Source: JABWBR01 sp036741235 (GTDB taxonomy: Bacteria > Bacteroidota > Bacteroidia > Chitinophagales > Saprospiraceae). From it: a DNA stretch of 30,962 bases. The stretch's first letter is position 1. Each line of letters begins with the position of its first letter. Made by a program: the position numbers and the translations under genes. The stretch lies in NCBI GenBank assembly GCA_036741235.1, contig DAINSQ010000042.1, positions 1 to 30,962 of the forward strand, in the 5' to 3' direction. Below the pieces are notes generated by a model. That model had not been told where the DNA came from. It was given only the letters and a program-made list of their open reading frames with translations, and ran no database searches. Positions 22,656 through 30,872 of this stretch are shown here, piece after piece.

Positions 22656-23782
22656 CAGCTGAGAATTACGAGGTCAACGTCACTGGTTGACATTTTTTTT
22701 AATAATTCATTAAAAACGTTAGTAGCCAGCACAATATTGATGAGTTTGAAATGGGGTTTTCCAATACAGATCGTAGTGATATTGCGTTGTTCGCATACGT
22801 CGATAATTGCTTTGGCTACGTTGTTGCTTTCTACTTTGATGATCTCTGCGCCCAACTCAGTGGCTAGTTTGAAATTGTTGATCAGGTGCCGTTGTTTGTC
22901 GAGCGGAATTTTATCCAATCTTTCAGAAGCAGTTTGCACGTATAATACAAACCAATTGCTATTGTAGTAGTTAGCCAGTCTGGCTGTTTTTCTGATCACG
23001 GTTTTGGCCGTTTTTTCGTTTGAGCTGATGCAGGCCAAAAATTTTTCGTGTCGGAAGGTAGGCTGTCTGGCGCTGACTTCGGCTTCCACTTTTCGTTCAA
23101 CCTGTGATGCTACCTCCTTCAAGGCGAGTTCCCGCAACTGCAGGATATTATCGCTTTTGAAAAAATTATTAAGCGCGGTCTGAATTTTTTCCTGTTGGTA
23201 AATTTTTCCTTCTTTGAGCCGCAGGATGAGTTCGTCGGCAGTGAGGTCGATATTAACTACTTCGTCTGCTTGCGCAACAACGCTATCGGGAATACGTTCT
23301 TTGACTTCAATCCCTGTAATTTGTTTGATTTCCTCATTGAGGCTTTCGATATGCTGGATATTAACAGCGCTGATAACGTTGATGCCGGCGCCGAGAATAT
23401 CCAGCACATCTTGCCATCTTTTTTCGTTTTTGCTGCCTTCAATATTCGTATGTGCCAGTTCATCGATGATTACTACTTCGGGTCTCGAATTGATAATGGC
23501 CTGGCTGTCCATTTCTTCCAGCTCTTTACCTTTGTAAAAAAGCGTTCTCCGGGGTATGACCGGCAGGCCTTCCAAGAGCTCGGCAGTTTCTTTTCTGCCA
23601 TGCGTCTCGATATATCCGATTTTGACATCAACGCCGTTTTTGAGCAAGGAATGCGCTTCCTGCAGCATGCGGTAGGTTTTGCCTACGCCTGCGCTCATGC
23701 CGATGTAGATTTTGAATTTACCTCTTCGCGACCTTTTTATCAGATCGAGGAAATACTGCGCCGCCTGGTCGTTATTGGGCAT
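22655..23782 (-). CDS. kdpD: Stand-alone KdpD N-terminal sensor protein (KdpD domain plus USP domain)
   Basis: A 375-residue soluble protein corresponding only to the cytoplasmic N-terminal half of KdpD. The KdpD domain begins KFKIYIGMSAGVGKTYRML with a Walker A-like GMSAGVGKT (28-36). It continues with GYIETHGRKETAELLEGLPVIPR, VIIDELAHTNIEGSKNEKRWQDV and SAVNIQHIESLN. The last 120 residues (FLACISSNEKTAKTVIRKTARLA to the end) form a universal-stress-protein fold. No kinase domain is fused; that is supplied by the next gene. The start is the ATG at 23782, which overlaps the porin gene stop in TGATG; a TTG three bases upstream is less likely. In KdpD the domain modulates kinase/phosphatase balance in response to K+ and ATP. 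A similar in-trans role is inferred. Confidence 0.92.
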   Translation of the reverse strand: MPNNDQAAQYFLDLIKRSRRGKFKIYIGMSAGVGKTYRMLQEAHSLLKNGVDVKIGYIETHGRKETAELLEGLPVIPRRTLFYKGKELEEMDSQAIINSRPEVVIIDELAHTNIEGSKNEKRWQDVLDILGAGINVISAVNIQHIESLNEEIKQITGIEVKERIPDSVVAQADEVVNIDLTADELILRLKEGKIYQQEKIQTALNNFFKSDNILQLRELALKEVASQVERKVEAEVSARQPTFRHEKFLACISSNEKTAKTVIRKTARLANYYNSNWFVLYVQTASERLDKIPLDKQRHLINNFKLATELGAEIIKVESNNVAKAIIDVCEQRNITTICIGKPHFKLINIVLATNVFNELLKKMSTSDVDLVILS

Positions 23783-24864
23783 CAAAACGAAATAGAAATT
23801 GAGCTGGTGACGAAAAAATTGTTGGTAGACGTTTTATCGTTCAAAACAAATATCCGGTCTTTAGAAATGAACGATCTGGCTTCTATTCTCCACAAAACGT
23901 TTTCTGTAATATAACGGTCGTAATTTATCGAATATCCTGTTGTTCTGAATCCGTCAGGCGTACCGGTACTGATAATTACACCGTTTGTATCCTCGTAGTA
24001 TTCAATCCGGGCGGCAAAGCTATTTTGGGCGTTCGGGCTGTATTTTGCGATCAGCACCGGCGCGTACCAGGTGTTGTATTCATCGCTGCCTTTCGATACT
24101 TGTTCAGCGCCGATATCAAATCCAGCTATCAGACCAAATTGATCGCTAATCAAAAATTGTCCGTAAAAATTGTGAAAATACCTCATTAGTTTTAAATCAT
24201 CAGGTTTATCATTGCCGATAAACGAACTACTGTTGAGGGTGATTTTTCCATTGGGCTTAAAAGTCAGTTGGTGCCCGAATGCCGGCGTATTATTGCCGTC
24301 AACCCGTTGTATTCGCTGCCAGCCGTTGAGCGCTAATACGCTGATAAACCACTTTTCGTTTGGAGAGCTGTACGACAATTTTAGCCCGCTTTCATAATAT
24401 GGAGAATTATCAGCTAAAATGCTGCGGGTAAGGTTCCAGCAATCTTTACCGATGGCGCTTTCAAATCCGATATGTGAAGCAAAGATACCCGCATCGAGCC
24501 ATAAGGCGCTGTTTTTGGCCAGTTTTACGCCGGTATTGGCTTCGAAAATATTGCGTAATACGCCGGGTTCGGCTGCCAGGTTGGCATTCATATAGGTGCC
24601 GGCGGCTAATGCCAGGTTTGCCCTTACTTTGTCGTTGTTGAATGCTGCCTTTACAAAGCCCAGATTGAGGTTGAATTCGTTGTGCCGGTTGTGGGAATAT
24701 ACAAAATTTGGACGGTTATGCGAAGCTGGTTTACCTAAATCGTAACTGTAATATGTTTCCGCATAGGCGCTGAAAGTTACCGGCGATGTATTCGATTCGC
24801 CGGATTGCGCAATGAGGTTGAAGCTGCAGACCAGGAATAATAAGGCCGTAATAATATTTTTCAT
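23782..24864 (-). CDS. Outer-membrane porin-like beta-barrel protein in the kdp operon
   Basis: About 360 residues starting MKNIITALLFLVCSFNLIAQ (signal peptide, about 19 residues). The mature part is made of amphipathic beta strands with many aromatic and Asn residues: FSAYAETYYSYDLG, NFVYSHNRHNEFNLNLGFVKAAF, VRANLALAAGTYMNAN. It ends in a C-terminal strand finishing SSISISF, with the terminal phenylalanine typical of outer-membrane barrels. It resembles the BBP2/putative porin family of Bacteroidota. The frame is open a further 105 nt upstream into kdpC, but only the ATG at 24864 gives a signal peptide, and it lies 4 nt after the kdpC stop. It overlaps the KdpD gene by one base. Its place inside a potassium-uptake operon suggests it may let K+ cross the outer membrane when potassium is scarce (inference). 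Confidence 0.85.
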   Translation of the reverse strand: MKNIITALLFLVCSFNLIAQSGESNTSPVTFSAYAETYYSYDLGKPASHNRPNFVYSHNRHNEFNLNLGFVKAAFNNDKVRANLALAAGTYMNANLAAEPGVLRNIFEANTGVKLAKNSALWLDAGIFASHIGFESAIGKDCWNLTRSILADNSPYYESGLKLSYSSPNEKWFISVLALNGWQRIQRVDGNNTPAFGHQLTFKPNGKITLNSSSFIGNDKPDDLKLMRYFHNFYGQFLISDQFGLIAGFDIGAEQVSKGSDEYNTWYAPVLIAKYSPNAQNSFAARIEYYEDTNGVIISTGTPDGFRTTGYSINYDRYITENVLWRIEARSFISKDRIFVLNDKTSTNNFFVTSSISISF

Positions 24865-24868
24865 GTTG

Positions 24869-25435
24869 TTATTGTTTATTGAGTTGGTCCAAACTGATGT
24901 TGAGTTGAAGTACGTTGATTGTCTCGGTACCAAATAGCCCCAGCATAGGAGCGTTGGTGTGCCTGGCAATCAGCGCCCGGATATCGGGTTCGGGTAAATT
25001 CCGGATTTTGGCAATACGGGGCGCTTGAATTTCAGCCGCTAGTACTGAAATGTGAGGATCAAGCCCGCCACCGCTGGCAGTGACCAGCTCGGAGGGGATA
25101 TCAGCCTTAACTACCCCGGGATTGTGCGCCAGAAAAGTATCGATTCGGGCCTGCACCTGGGCCAGGTAATCCGGATTGGAGGGCCCCTTGTTGCTGCCGC
25201 CGGCGCCTGCTGCGTTGTAATCTACTGCTGAAGGTCGAGACCAAAAGTATTTGTCGTCAGTGAATTTTTGGCCTACGTTGCTGTAGTGGTAGCTACCCTT
25301 ATGCAAGATGATATTGCCCTTGCCATTATTAGGCGCCAGTTGGGCAACACCCCATACAAGTAGGGGGTAAAACCCGGCAAACCAAAGCATACAAATAAAA
25401 GTGAGTTTTATAGCAGGAAAAATATGATCATTCAT
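24869..25435 (-). CDS. kdpC: Potassium-transporting ATPase subunit KdpC
   Basis: A 188-residue single-pass subunit that joins and stabilises the KdpFABC complex and raises ATP affinity. One membrane helix is near residues 8-30 (AIKLTFICMLWFAGFYPLLVWGVAQ). The periplasmic domain follows, with FTDDKYFWSRPSAVDYNAAGAGGSNKGPSNPDYL and the family signature ELVTASGGGLDPHIS (about 116-130), then LIARHT and NVLQLNISLD. Length is normal. It lies 12 nt after kdpB and 4 nt before the porin-like gene. Confidence 0.97.
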   Translation of the reverse strand: MNDHIFPAIKLTFICMLWFAGFYPLLVWGVAQLAPNNGKGNIILHKGSYHYSNVGQKFTDDKYFWSRPSAVDYNAAGAGGSNKGPSNPDYLAQVQARIDTFLAHNPGVVKADIPSELVTASGGGLDPHISVLAAEIQAPRIAKIRNLPEPDIRALIARHTNAPMLGLFGTETINVLQLNISLDQLNKQ

Positions 25436-25447
25436 GACGGTGAAATT

Positions 25448-27493
25448 TTAGGATAAAAATAATGAGACGACCAGGTCGATCAATTTGATGCCGAAAAACG
25501 GAGCGATCACGCCGCCCAGGCCGTAGATCAGCAGGTTTCTTCGCAATAATGCCGATGCCCCTATCGGTTTGTAAGTCACGCCTCTTAAGGCCAGCGGTAT
25601 GAGCAAAGGAATGATTATGGCGTTAAAAATAACTGCTGACAAAATTGCGCTTTCGGGGCTGTGTAGCTGCATGATATTTAATTGCTGCAAGGCAGGTATT
25701 GAAGAGATAAACAAAGCCGGAACAATAGCGAAGTATTTAGCCACATCGTTGGCTATGCTAAAAGTAGTTAGCGTGCCGCGGGTCATCAGCAATTGTTTAC
25801 CTATTTCAACAATTTCGATTAGTTTGGTGGGGTCGTTGTCTAAATCCACCATATTGCCGGCTTCTTTTGCGGCTTGCGTACCGCTGTTCATCGCTACGCC
25901 TACATCTGCCTGGGCAAGGGCGGGGGCGTCGTTGGTGCCGTCACCCATCATGGCAACAAGCCGGCCTTTAGCCTGTTCTTTTCGGATGTAATTCATTTTG
26001 TCCTCGGGTTTTGCTTCAGCGATAAAATCGTCAACGCCGGCTTTTTCAGCAATGTATTTGGCGGTCAGGGGATTGTCGCCGGTAACCATCACCGTTTTTA
26101 TGCCCATTTTGCGCAGTCGCTGGAAGCGCTCCTGGATACCCGGCTTGATAATATCCTGCAACTCGATAACCCCTACTGCTTTTTCATTTTCTGCTACTAC
26201 CAGGGCTGTACCGCCATTGCTGGAAATATCAAAGACCTTTTTTTCGATCTCGGCAGGGTATGGATTGCCGGCTTTTTCTACCAGTTGTTTGATGGCGTCG
26301 GCTGCGCCTTTGCGTATACGCGTATTGTCAAAGTCAATACCCGAACTTCTGGTTTCGGCTGTAAATTTGATATAACGCGGGTTATTGAGGTGAAAATGCT
26401 GGGGGTTGAGCCCCGACAATTCGACGATAGATTTGCCTTCCGGCGTTTCATCGGCCAGTGAGCTCAATACCACAGATTGCACGAAGTTTTTTTCATCCAC
26501 GCTTTCAGCCGGGTAAAAATGGGTGGCCCGGCGGTTACCGATAGTGATAGTGCCTGTTTTATCGAGTAGCAAAACGTCGATATCGCCGGCGGTTTCAACA
26601 GCTTTGCCGCTTTTGGTTACTACGTTGGCCCTTAGTGCCCGGTCCATACCGGCTATGCCTATGGCAGAGAGCAGACTGCCAATAGTGGTTGGGATCAAGC
26701 ATACAAACAACGAGATAAAAGCGGCGATAGTAATGGGCGTTTGGGCATAGTCGGCAAAAGGTTTCAGCGTTATGGTTACGATGATAAACACCAGGGTGAA
26801 ACCCGCCAGCAAAATCGTCAGCGCAATTTCATTGGGCGTTTTTTTGCGGTTGGCGCCTTCTACAAGTGCAATCATTTTATCCAAAAAACTATCGCCTTGT
26901 GCAGCCGTAACGAGCACTTTGATTTTGTCAGATAAAACCCGGGTGCCACCCGTTACGCTGCTTTTGTCTCCGCCGGCTTCTCTGATCACCGGGGCGCTTT
27001 CGCCTGTAATAGCGCTTTCATCAATAGTGGCCAGACCCTCAATGATTTCACCGTCTGCGGGGATGATGTCGCCGGTTTCGCAAATGACTATATCGCCTTT
27101 CGCTAATTCGGCAGACGATACCATTTTGTAATAGTTTAGCGGAGCGTCGCCCAGTTGGTGTATCACTTTTGCAGGGGTTTCTTCCCTGGTTTTTCGCAGA
27201 CTATTAGCTTGAGCTTTACCCCTGGCTTCCGCAATAGCCTCGGCAAAGTTGCCGAATAATACGGTTAAAAACAGTAACAGCGTGACGGCAAGGTTGTAAG
27301 CCAGGCTTCCCTGACTGTTATCGCCGGCGGCTATACCTACGCAAACGAGAGCCATAACCAGGGTACCCAACCAAACGGTGAACATCACCGGGTTGTAGAA
27401 CATTTTGACCGGCGAGAGTTTCAAAAAGGCGGCTTTCAACGACTCGATGACCAGCTCTTTTGGAAACAGGGAGGTATTTTTTATGCGTTTCAT
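25448..27493 (-). CDS. kdpB: Potassium-transporting P-type ATPase subunit KdpB
   Basis: A 681-residue P-type ATPase subunit that hydrolyses ATP to drive high-affinity K+ uptake through KdpA. It has the actuator motif TGES (163-166), with S166 in the position of the inhibitory phosphoserine known from E. coli KdpB, and the phosphorylation motif DKTGT with D311. The hinge motif is MGDGTNDAPALAQADVGVAM (20 residues), followed by the KdpB-specific NSGTQAAKEAGNMVDLDNDPTKLIEIVEIGKQLLMTRG. Membrane helices are at about 35-55, 68-85, 225-245 and 255-280, with three more at the C terminus. Length is as in E. coli (682). The gene starts 12 nt after kdpA. Confidence 0.98.
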   Translation of the reverse strand: MKRIKNTSLFPKELVIESLKAAFLKLSPVKMFYNPVMFTVWLGTLVMALVCVGIAAGDNSQGSLAYNLAVTLLLFLTVLFGNFAEAIAEARGKAQANSLRKTREETPAKVIHQLGDAPLNYYKMVSSAELAKGDIVICETGDIIPADGEIIEGLATIDESAITGESAPVIREAGGDKSSVTGGTRVLSDKIKVLVTAAQGDSFLDKMIALVEGANRKKTPNEIALTILLAGFTLVFIIVTITLKPFADYAQTPITIAAFISLFVCLIPTTIGSLLSAIGIAGMDRALRANVVTKSGKAVETAGDIDVLLLDKTGTITIGNRRATHFYPAESVDEKNFVQSVVLSSLADETPEGKSIVELSGLNPQHFHLNNPRYIKFTAETRSSGIDFDNTRIRKGAADAIKQLVEKAGNPYPAEIEKKVFDISSNGGTALVVAENEKAVGVIELQDIIKPGIQERFQRLRKMGIKTVMVTGDNPLTAKYIAEKAGVDDFIAEAKPEDKMNYIRKEQAKGRLVAMMGDGTNDAPALAQADVGVAMNSGTQAAKEAGNMVDLDNDPTKLIEIVEIGKQLLMTRGTLTTFSIANDVAKYFAIVPALFISSIPALQQLNIMQLHSPESAILSAVIFNAIIIPLLIPLALRGVTYKPIGASALLRRNLLIYGLGGVIAPFFGIKLIDLVVSLFLS

Positions 27494-27505
27494 TTTTGAC
27501 TGGAA

Positions 27506-29206
27506 TTAATAAATGGTAAAATATTCGGCAATGGGCCCCAGCGCCAAGGCAGGGAAAAATGCCAGCGCTGCAATGATGGCGATCACGGTAAATACCATGA
27601 TTCCAAATGTGGAAGTATCCGTTTTTAAGGTACCGGCGCTTTCAGGAATGTATTTTTTTTGCGCCAGCAAACCGGCAATGGCCACCGGGCCGATAATAGG
27701 CAGATAACGGGCCAACAACATGACTATCCCACAAGCGATATTCCAAAAGGGCGTATTGTCGCCCAGTCCCTCAAATCCGCTGCCGTTGTTGGCGCTGGCA
27801 GAGGTGAACTCGTACAACATCTCGCTAAAACCATGATACCCCGGATTGTTGAGCCAGGCGGCATACTGCTCAGGGTCATTAGCATATAAATAGCTCGATA
27901 TTGCAGTACCTGCAAGGATAAGTAGCGGGTGAAGCAGGGCAACTATCATCGCGATTTTCATTTCGCGCGCCTCTATTTTTTTACCTAAAAATTCGGGCGT
28001 ACGGCCTACCATCAAACCACTGATAAAAACGGCTAGAATGATGTATATGTAAAAATTGAGGAAACCCACGCCTACGCCCCCGTAAAACGCATTGACCATC
28101 ATACCCAGCATGGCAAACATACCGGTGAGGGGCGTCATACTGTCGTGCATAGCATTGACCGAACCATTGCTGGTGCAGGTGGTGTTGATGGCCCAATAGG
28201 CCGATGCCGCGGCGCCGAAGCGCACTTCCTTGCCTTCCATGCTGCCCATAGGCTGGTCAATTCCCATTTCAGCAATAGCAGGGTTGCCCCTCATTTCGTT
28301 GATTATGGAGGGCGCCAGTAAAAGCAGGAAGCCAAAAGTCATAACGCCAAAAATCACCAATGCCAGCCGTCTTTTTCTGATCGCATAGCCCAGTGCAAAT
28401 ACCATGGCAATGGGGATCAGGAAAATGCTGATGTTTTCTACCAGGTTGGTGAAGTAGCTGGGGTTTTCGAGCGGATGAGCCGAATTGGGGCCGAAAAAGC
28501 CCCCCCCGTTGGTGCCTAATTGCTTTATGGCGACAAACGCCGCCACCGGTCCCCGGCTTACTTGTACGGTGTCGCCCTGCATATTGACAATCGTGTCTTT
28601 TCCTTCGAAAGTCATAGGAACGCCATTGAAAGCGAGCAATAGCGCCACCACCAATGCCAGCGGGAATAATACCCGTAGTCCCATTTTTACAAAAAGGTTG
28701 TAAAAATTGCCCAATTCGGCAGTTGTTTTTTCGCGCATAGCGAGAAAAACCACCGCGGCAATTGCCATGCCGGTTGCAGCGCTGATAAATTGCCACAACA
28801 TCAGCGTGAGCTGCCCCAAGTATGACAAGGCTGTCTCTCCTGAATAGTGTTGCAAGTTGGTATTGGTCACAAAACTTACGGCGGTATTAAATGCCAGATC
28901 ACCGCTCATCGAAGGGTTGCCGTCGGGGTTGAGCGGGAGCCAAGCCATATTGGTCAGCACAAACATGCAGATAAGAAACCAAACCAGGTTGATGACCAGG
29001 AGCGCAGACAGGTTTTGCTGCCAGGTCATGGAAACCTGCGGATCGATACCGCTGATACGAAAAAACAATCGTTCAACAGGATTGAATAATCGATCTGGCC
29101 ATGTCGGCTCGTCGTTGATTATTTTTCCAATGTATCGGCCCAGTGGAATGGCGAAGGCAATAACTGCGGCATACATCAGCACAATCCCAAATATTTCATT
29201 TTGCAT
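27506..29206 (-). CDS. kdpA: Potassium-transporting ATPase subunit KdpA
   Basis: A 566-residue channel-like inner-membrane subunit that selects and binds K+; about ten membrane helices are visible. The four pseudo-repeats of the selectivity filter are recognisable: SFVTNTNLQHYSGE (about 111-124), QLGTNGGGFFGPNSAHPLENP (about 228-248), NTTCTSNGSVNAMHDSMTPL (about 340-359) and SANNGSGFEGL (about 465-475). Length compares with 557 in E. coli. It begins 3 nt after kdpF and is followed by kdpB after 12 nt, giving the standard order F-A-B-C. Confidence 0.98.
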   Translation of the reverse strand: MQNEIFGIVLMYAAVIAFAIPLGRYIGKIINDEPTWPDRLFNPVERLFFRISGIDPQVSMTWQQNLSALLVINLVWFLICMFVLTNMAWLPLNPDGNPSMSGDLAFNTAVSFVTNTNLQHYSGETALSYLGQLTLMLWQFISAATGMAIAAVVFLAMREKTTAELGNFYNLFVKMGLRVLFPLALVVALLLAFNGVPMTFEGKDTIVNMQGDTVQVSRGPVAAFVAIKQLGTNGGGFFGPNSAHPLENPSYFTNLVENISIFLIPIAMVFALGYAIRKRRLALVIFGVMTFGFLLLLAPSIINEMRGNPAIAEMGIDQPMGSMEGKEVRFGAAASAYWAINTTCTSNGSVNAMHDSMTPLTGMFAMLGMMVNAFYGGVGVGFLNFYIYIILAVFISGLMVGRTPEFLGKKIEAREMKIAMIVALLHPLLILAGTAISSYLYANDPEQYAAWLNNPGYHGFSEMLYEFTSASANNGSGFEGLGDNTPFWNIACGIVMLLARYLPIIGPVAIAGLLAQKKYIPESAGTLKTDTSTFGIMVFTVIAIIAALAFFPALALGPIAEYFTIY

Positions 29207-29209
29207 AGA

Positions 29210-29287
29210 TCAGAATTTTTCAGGTTTGAGCAATACGTAGCACATATAGGCAAAAACTGCCAGTGCAATGACGAAGAGTAGTGTCAT
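29210..29287 (-). CDS. kdpF: KdpF small subunit of the potassium-transporting ATPase
   Basis: A 25-codon gene. The peptide starts MTLLFVIALAVFAYMCYV and ends with the KdpF hallmark LLKPEKF. It is one membrane helix plus a short positive tail, the standard form of KdpF (about 29 residues in E. coli), which stabilises the KdpABC complex. The stop codon is 3 nt before the kdpA start, and it lies 4 nt after the preceding mini-ORF. Confidence 0.9.
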   Translation of the reverse strand: MTLLFVIALAVFAYMCYVLLKPEKF

Positions 29288-29291
29288 GGTT

Positions 29292-29372
29292 TCAGATTTT
29301 TTCGAAAAATGGAATAGTTTTGAAAAACAAAGCGAAACCGGCTATTCCGGTAATTACGAGTAAAGCGGTCAT
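29292..29372 (-). CDS. 26-aa single-helix mini-protein preceding kdpF
   Basis: An ATG-initiated frame of 26 codons. The peptide starts MTALLVITGIAGFALFFK and ends TIPFFEKI. It shares with kdpF the MT(A/L)LLVI start, one hydrophobic helix and a short charged end (EKI versus EKF). It is preceded on the minus strand by AAAAAAGAACAGCT, a plausible purine-rich ribosome site, and by a putative sigma54 promoter whose start would lie about 25 nt upstream. Only 4 nt separate its stop from the kdpF ATG. It is the first gene of the operon and may be a KdpF duplicate or a second small subunit. I am not aware of an assigned function. Confidence 0.7.
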   Translation of the reverse strand: MTALLVITGIAGFALFFKTIPFFEKI

Positions 29373-29408
29373 AGCTGTTCTTTTTTATGAAGACAGGACA
29401 ATTTCCGG

Positions 29409-29424
29409 GCCAATATGCGTGCCG
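29409..29424 (-). promoter_or_regulatory. Putative sigma54 (-24/-12) promoter of the kdp operon
   Basis: The minus strand reads CGGCACGCATATTGGC. The consensus TGGCACG-N4-TTGCW is matched at all fixed positions except the first T and the -12 C. Spacing is exact. Transcription would start near 29399, about 27 nt before the mini-ORF ATG. The nearest upstream gene encodes a sigma54 activator. Confidence 0.6.
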
Positions 29425-29498
29425 GAGCTATAAGTAATTGATAAACAAATGTATAGACTGGAAGCTGAAAGGGTGAGAAGCGAAAAAGACTTTCATTT

Positions 29499-29517
29499 CG
29501 ATAGGGTAGGCCTATCG
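29499..29517. promoter_or_regulatory. Palindrome CGATAGG-N5-CCTATCG, candidate activator site
   Basis: A perfect 7-bp inverted repeat with a 5-bp spacer, centred about 109 bp upstream of the inferred sigma54 start, where NtrC-type activators normally bind. It is also 12 bp after the regulator's stop codon, so a terminator function is possible, but no T tract follows on the minus strand. Confidence 0.45.
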
Positions 29518-29528
29518 TTTTGAAAGGG

Positions 29529-30872
29529 TTAATTGAGTTTGTACTCTTCGATTTTGCGGTAGAGGGTAGTGAGCGCAATATTGAGCAGGCGGGCGGCTTC
29601 TGTTTTGTTGCCGCGGGTATATTCGAGTACTTTTTGGATGTGGACTTTTTCGGCGGCGGCTAATTCGAAGGCAAGCGGCGTACTAGCCGGCGCTGCGGAA
29701 GCTTGATAAAATTCCGAAGGCAGGGAGTCAGTATCGATCATTTTGTGGTCAGCGAGGATGACACTTCGTTCAATTATATTTTTTAATTCGCGAATATTAC
29801 CTTTCCAGCGATGTCGTTTTAGCGCTGCAATGTATTGGGCGGAAAAAAACAATCCGGATTTATTCGTTTTTTTTGCAAATAGCAGTAAAAATTGGTGAGC
29901 CAGTTCTTCAATGTCCTCGATTCTGTCTCTTAAGGGGTGCAGGAAGATTTGAAAAACAGAAATCCGGTAATACAAATCTTCTCGAAAATTACCTTTTTCG
30001 ATTTCAAGCTGCAAATTACGGTTGGTGGCTGCAACAAGCCTGACATTGACATGAGAAGGCTTACTGTCGCCAACTTTAAAATACTCTCCGGTTTCAATTA
30101 CCCGCAGCAGTTTGGCTTGTAATTCGAGGGGCATTTCCCCGATTTCATCCAGGAAAACCGTGCCGCGGTGAGCTTCTTCCAAAATGCCTTTGGTATCTTT
30201 TAGTGCGCCGGTAAAAGCGCCTGCTTTGTGGCCGAATAATTCGTTTTCCAATAGTTCTTTGCTAAATGCAGAGCAGTTCACCGCTACAAAATTGAATTTA
30301 TTTCTAGGACTGGCACTGTGGATGGCCTGGGCAAAAATTTCTTTGCCTACGCCGGTTTCGCCGGTCAGCAGTACCGCCGCATCAGTGGCGGCTACCTTTT
30401 GCGCTGCATCAATAGCTTCCCGAATGGCTTTGGATTGCCCGGTAATATTGTCGAAAGAATAGCTTTTGTTTAATTGTTTTTCTAAAGATTGTACCCTGCG
30501 GGTGAGGGCTGCTTTTTCCGTGGCGCGTTCCAGCAATACGATAATCTTGTTATTGTCATCGCCTTTGGTAATATAATCAAATGCGCCGTTTTTGATAGCC
30601 TGAACGCCATCTGGGATATTGCCGTATGCAGTAAGAAGAATTATTTCGATGTGAGGATATTTGTCTTTTATCGCATTGGTGAGATCGATGCCATTGCCAT
30701 CGGGCAGCTTTACATCGCATAATGCTACATCAACCCGCTGCTGTTCTAATTTGAGCATCGCACTTTTGCAATCACCGGCTTCTATTACTTCGAATCCTTC
30801 TAGCCTGATGATTCTGGCAAGGAGGTTCCGCAGTTTTTCTTCATCGTCGATGAGCAGGATATTGCCCTTCAT
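29529..30872 (-). CDS. NtrC-family sigma54-dependent response regulator
   Basis: A 447-residue three-domain regulator. The receiver domain (1-120) has acidic pocket D10/E11, phospho-acceptor D53 in LCDVKLPDG, T81 and K103. The AAA+ central domain (about 140-370) has Walker A GETGVGKE (171-178), the sigma54-contact loop GAFTGA (218-223), Walker B GTVFLDE (237-243) and an arginine-finger region. The C-terminal Fis-type helix-turn-helix (about 405-447) ends with NKTEAARLLNIALTTLYRKIEEYKLN. It lies directly upstream of the kdp operon on the same strand and takes the place of the OmpR-type KdpE. Once phosphorylated it should activate the sigma54 promoter at 29409-29424 (inference from context). 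No promoter is evident in the 90 bp before it. Confidence 0.93.
   Translation of the reverse strand: MKGNILLIDDEEKLRNLLARIIRLEGFEVIEAGDCKSAMLKLEQQRVDVALCDVKLPDGNGIDLTNAIKDKYPHIEIILLTAYGNIPDGVQAIKNGAFDYITKGDDNNKIIVLLERATEKAALTRRVQSLEKQLNKSYSFDNITGQSKAIREAIDAAQKVAATDAAVLLTGETGVGKEIFAQAIHSASPRNKFNFVAVNCSAFSKELLENELFGHKAGAFTGALKDTKGILEEAHRGTVFLDEIGEMPLELQAKLLRVIETGEYFKVGDSKPSHVNVRLVAATNRNLQLEIEKGNFREDLYYRISVFQIFLHPLRDRIEDIEELAHQFLLLFAKKTNKSGLFFSAQYIAALKRHRWKGNIRELKNIIERSVILADHKMIDTDSLPSEFYQASAAPASTPLAFELAAAEKVHIQKVLEYTRGNKTEAARLLNIALTTLYRKIEEYKLN

Noticed and set aside
25448..27493. Heavy-metal P-type ATPase instead of KdpB
   Set aside because: There are no CPC or N-terminal metal-binding motifs. 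The KdpB-specific segment after the hinge and the kdpA/kdpC neighbours settle the identity.
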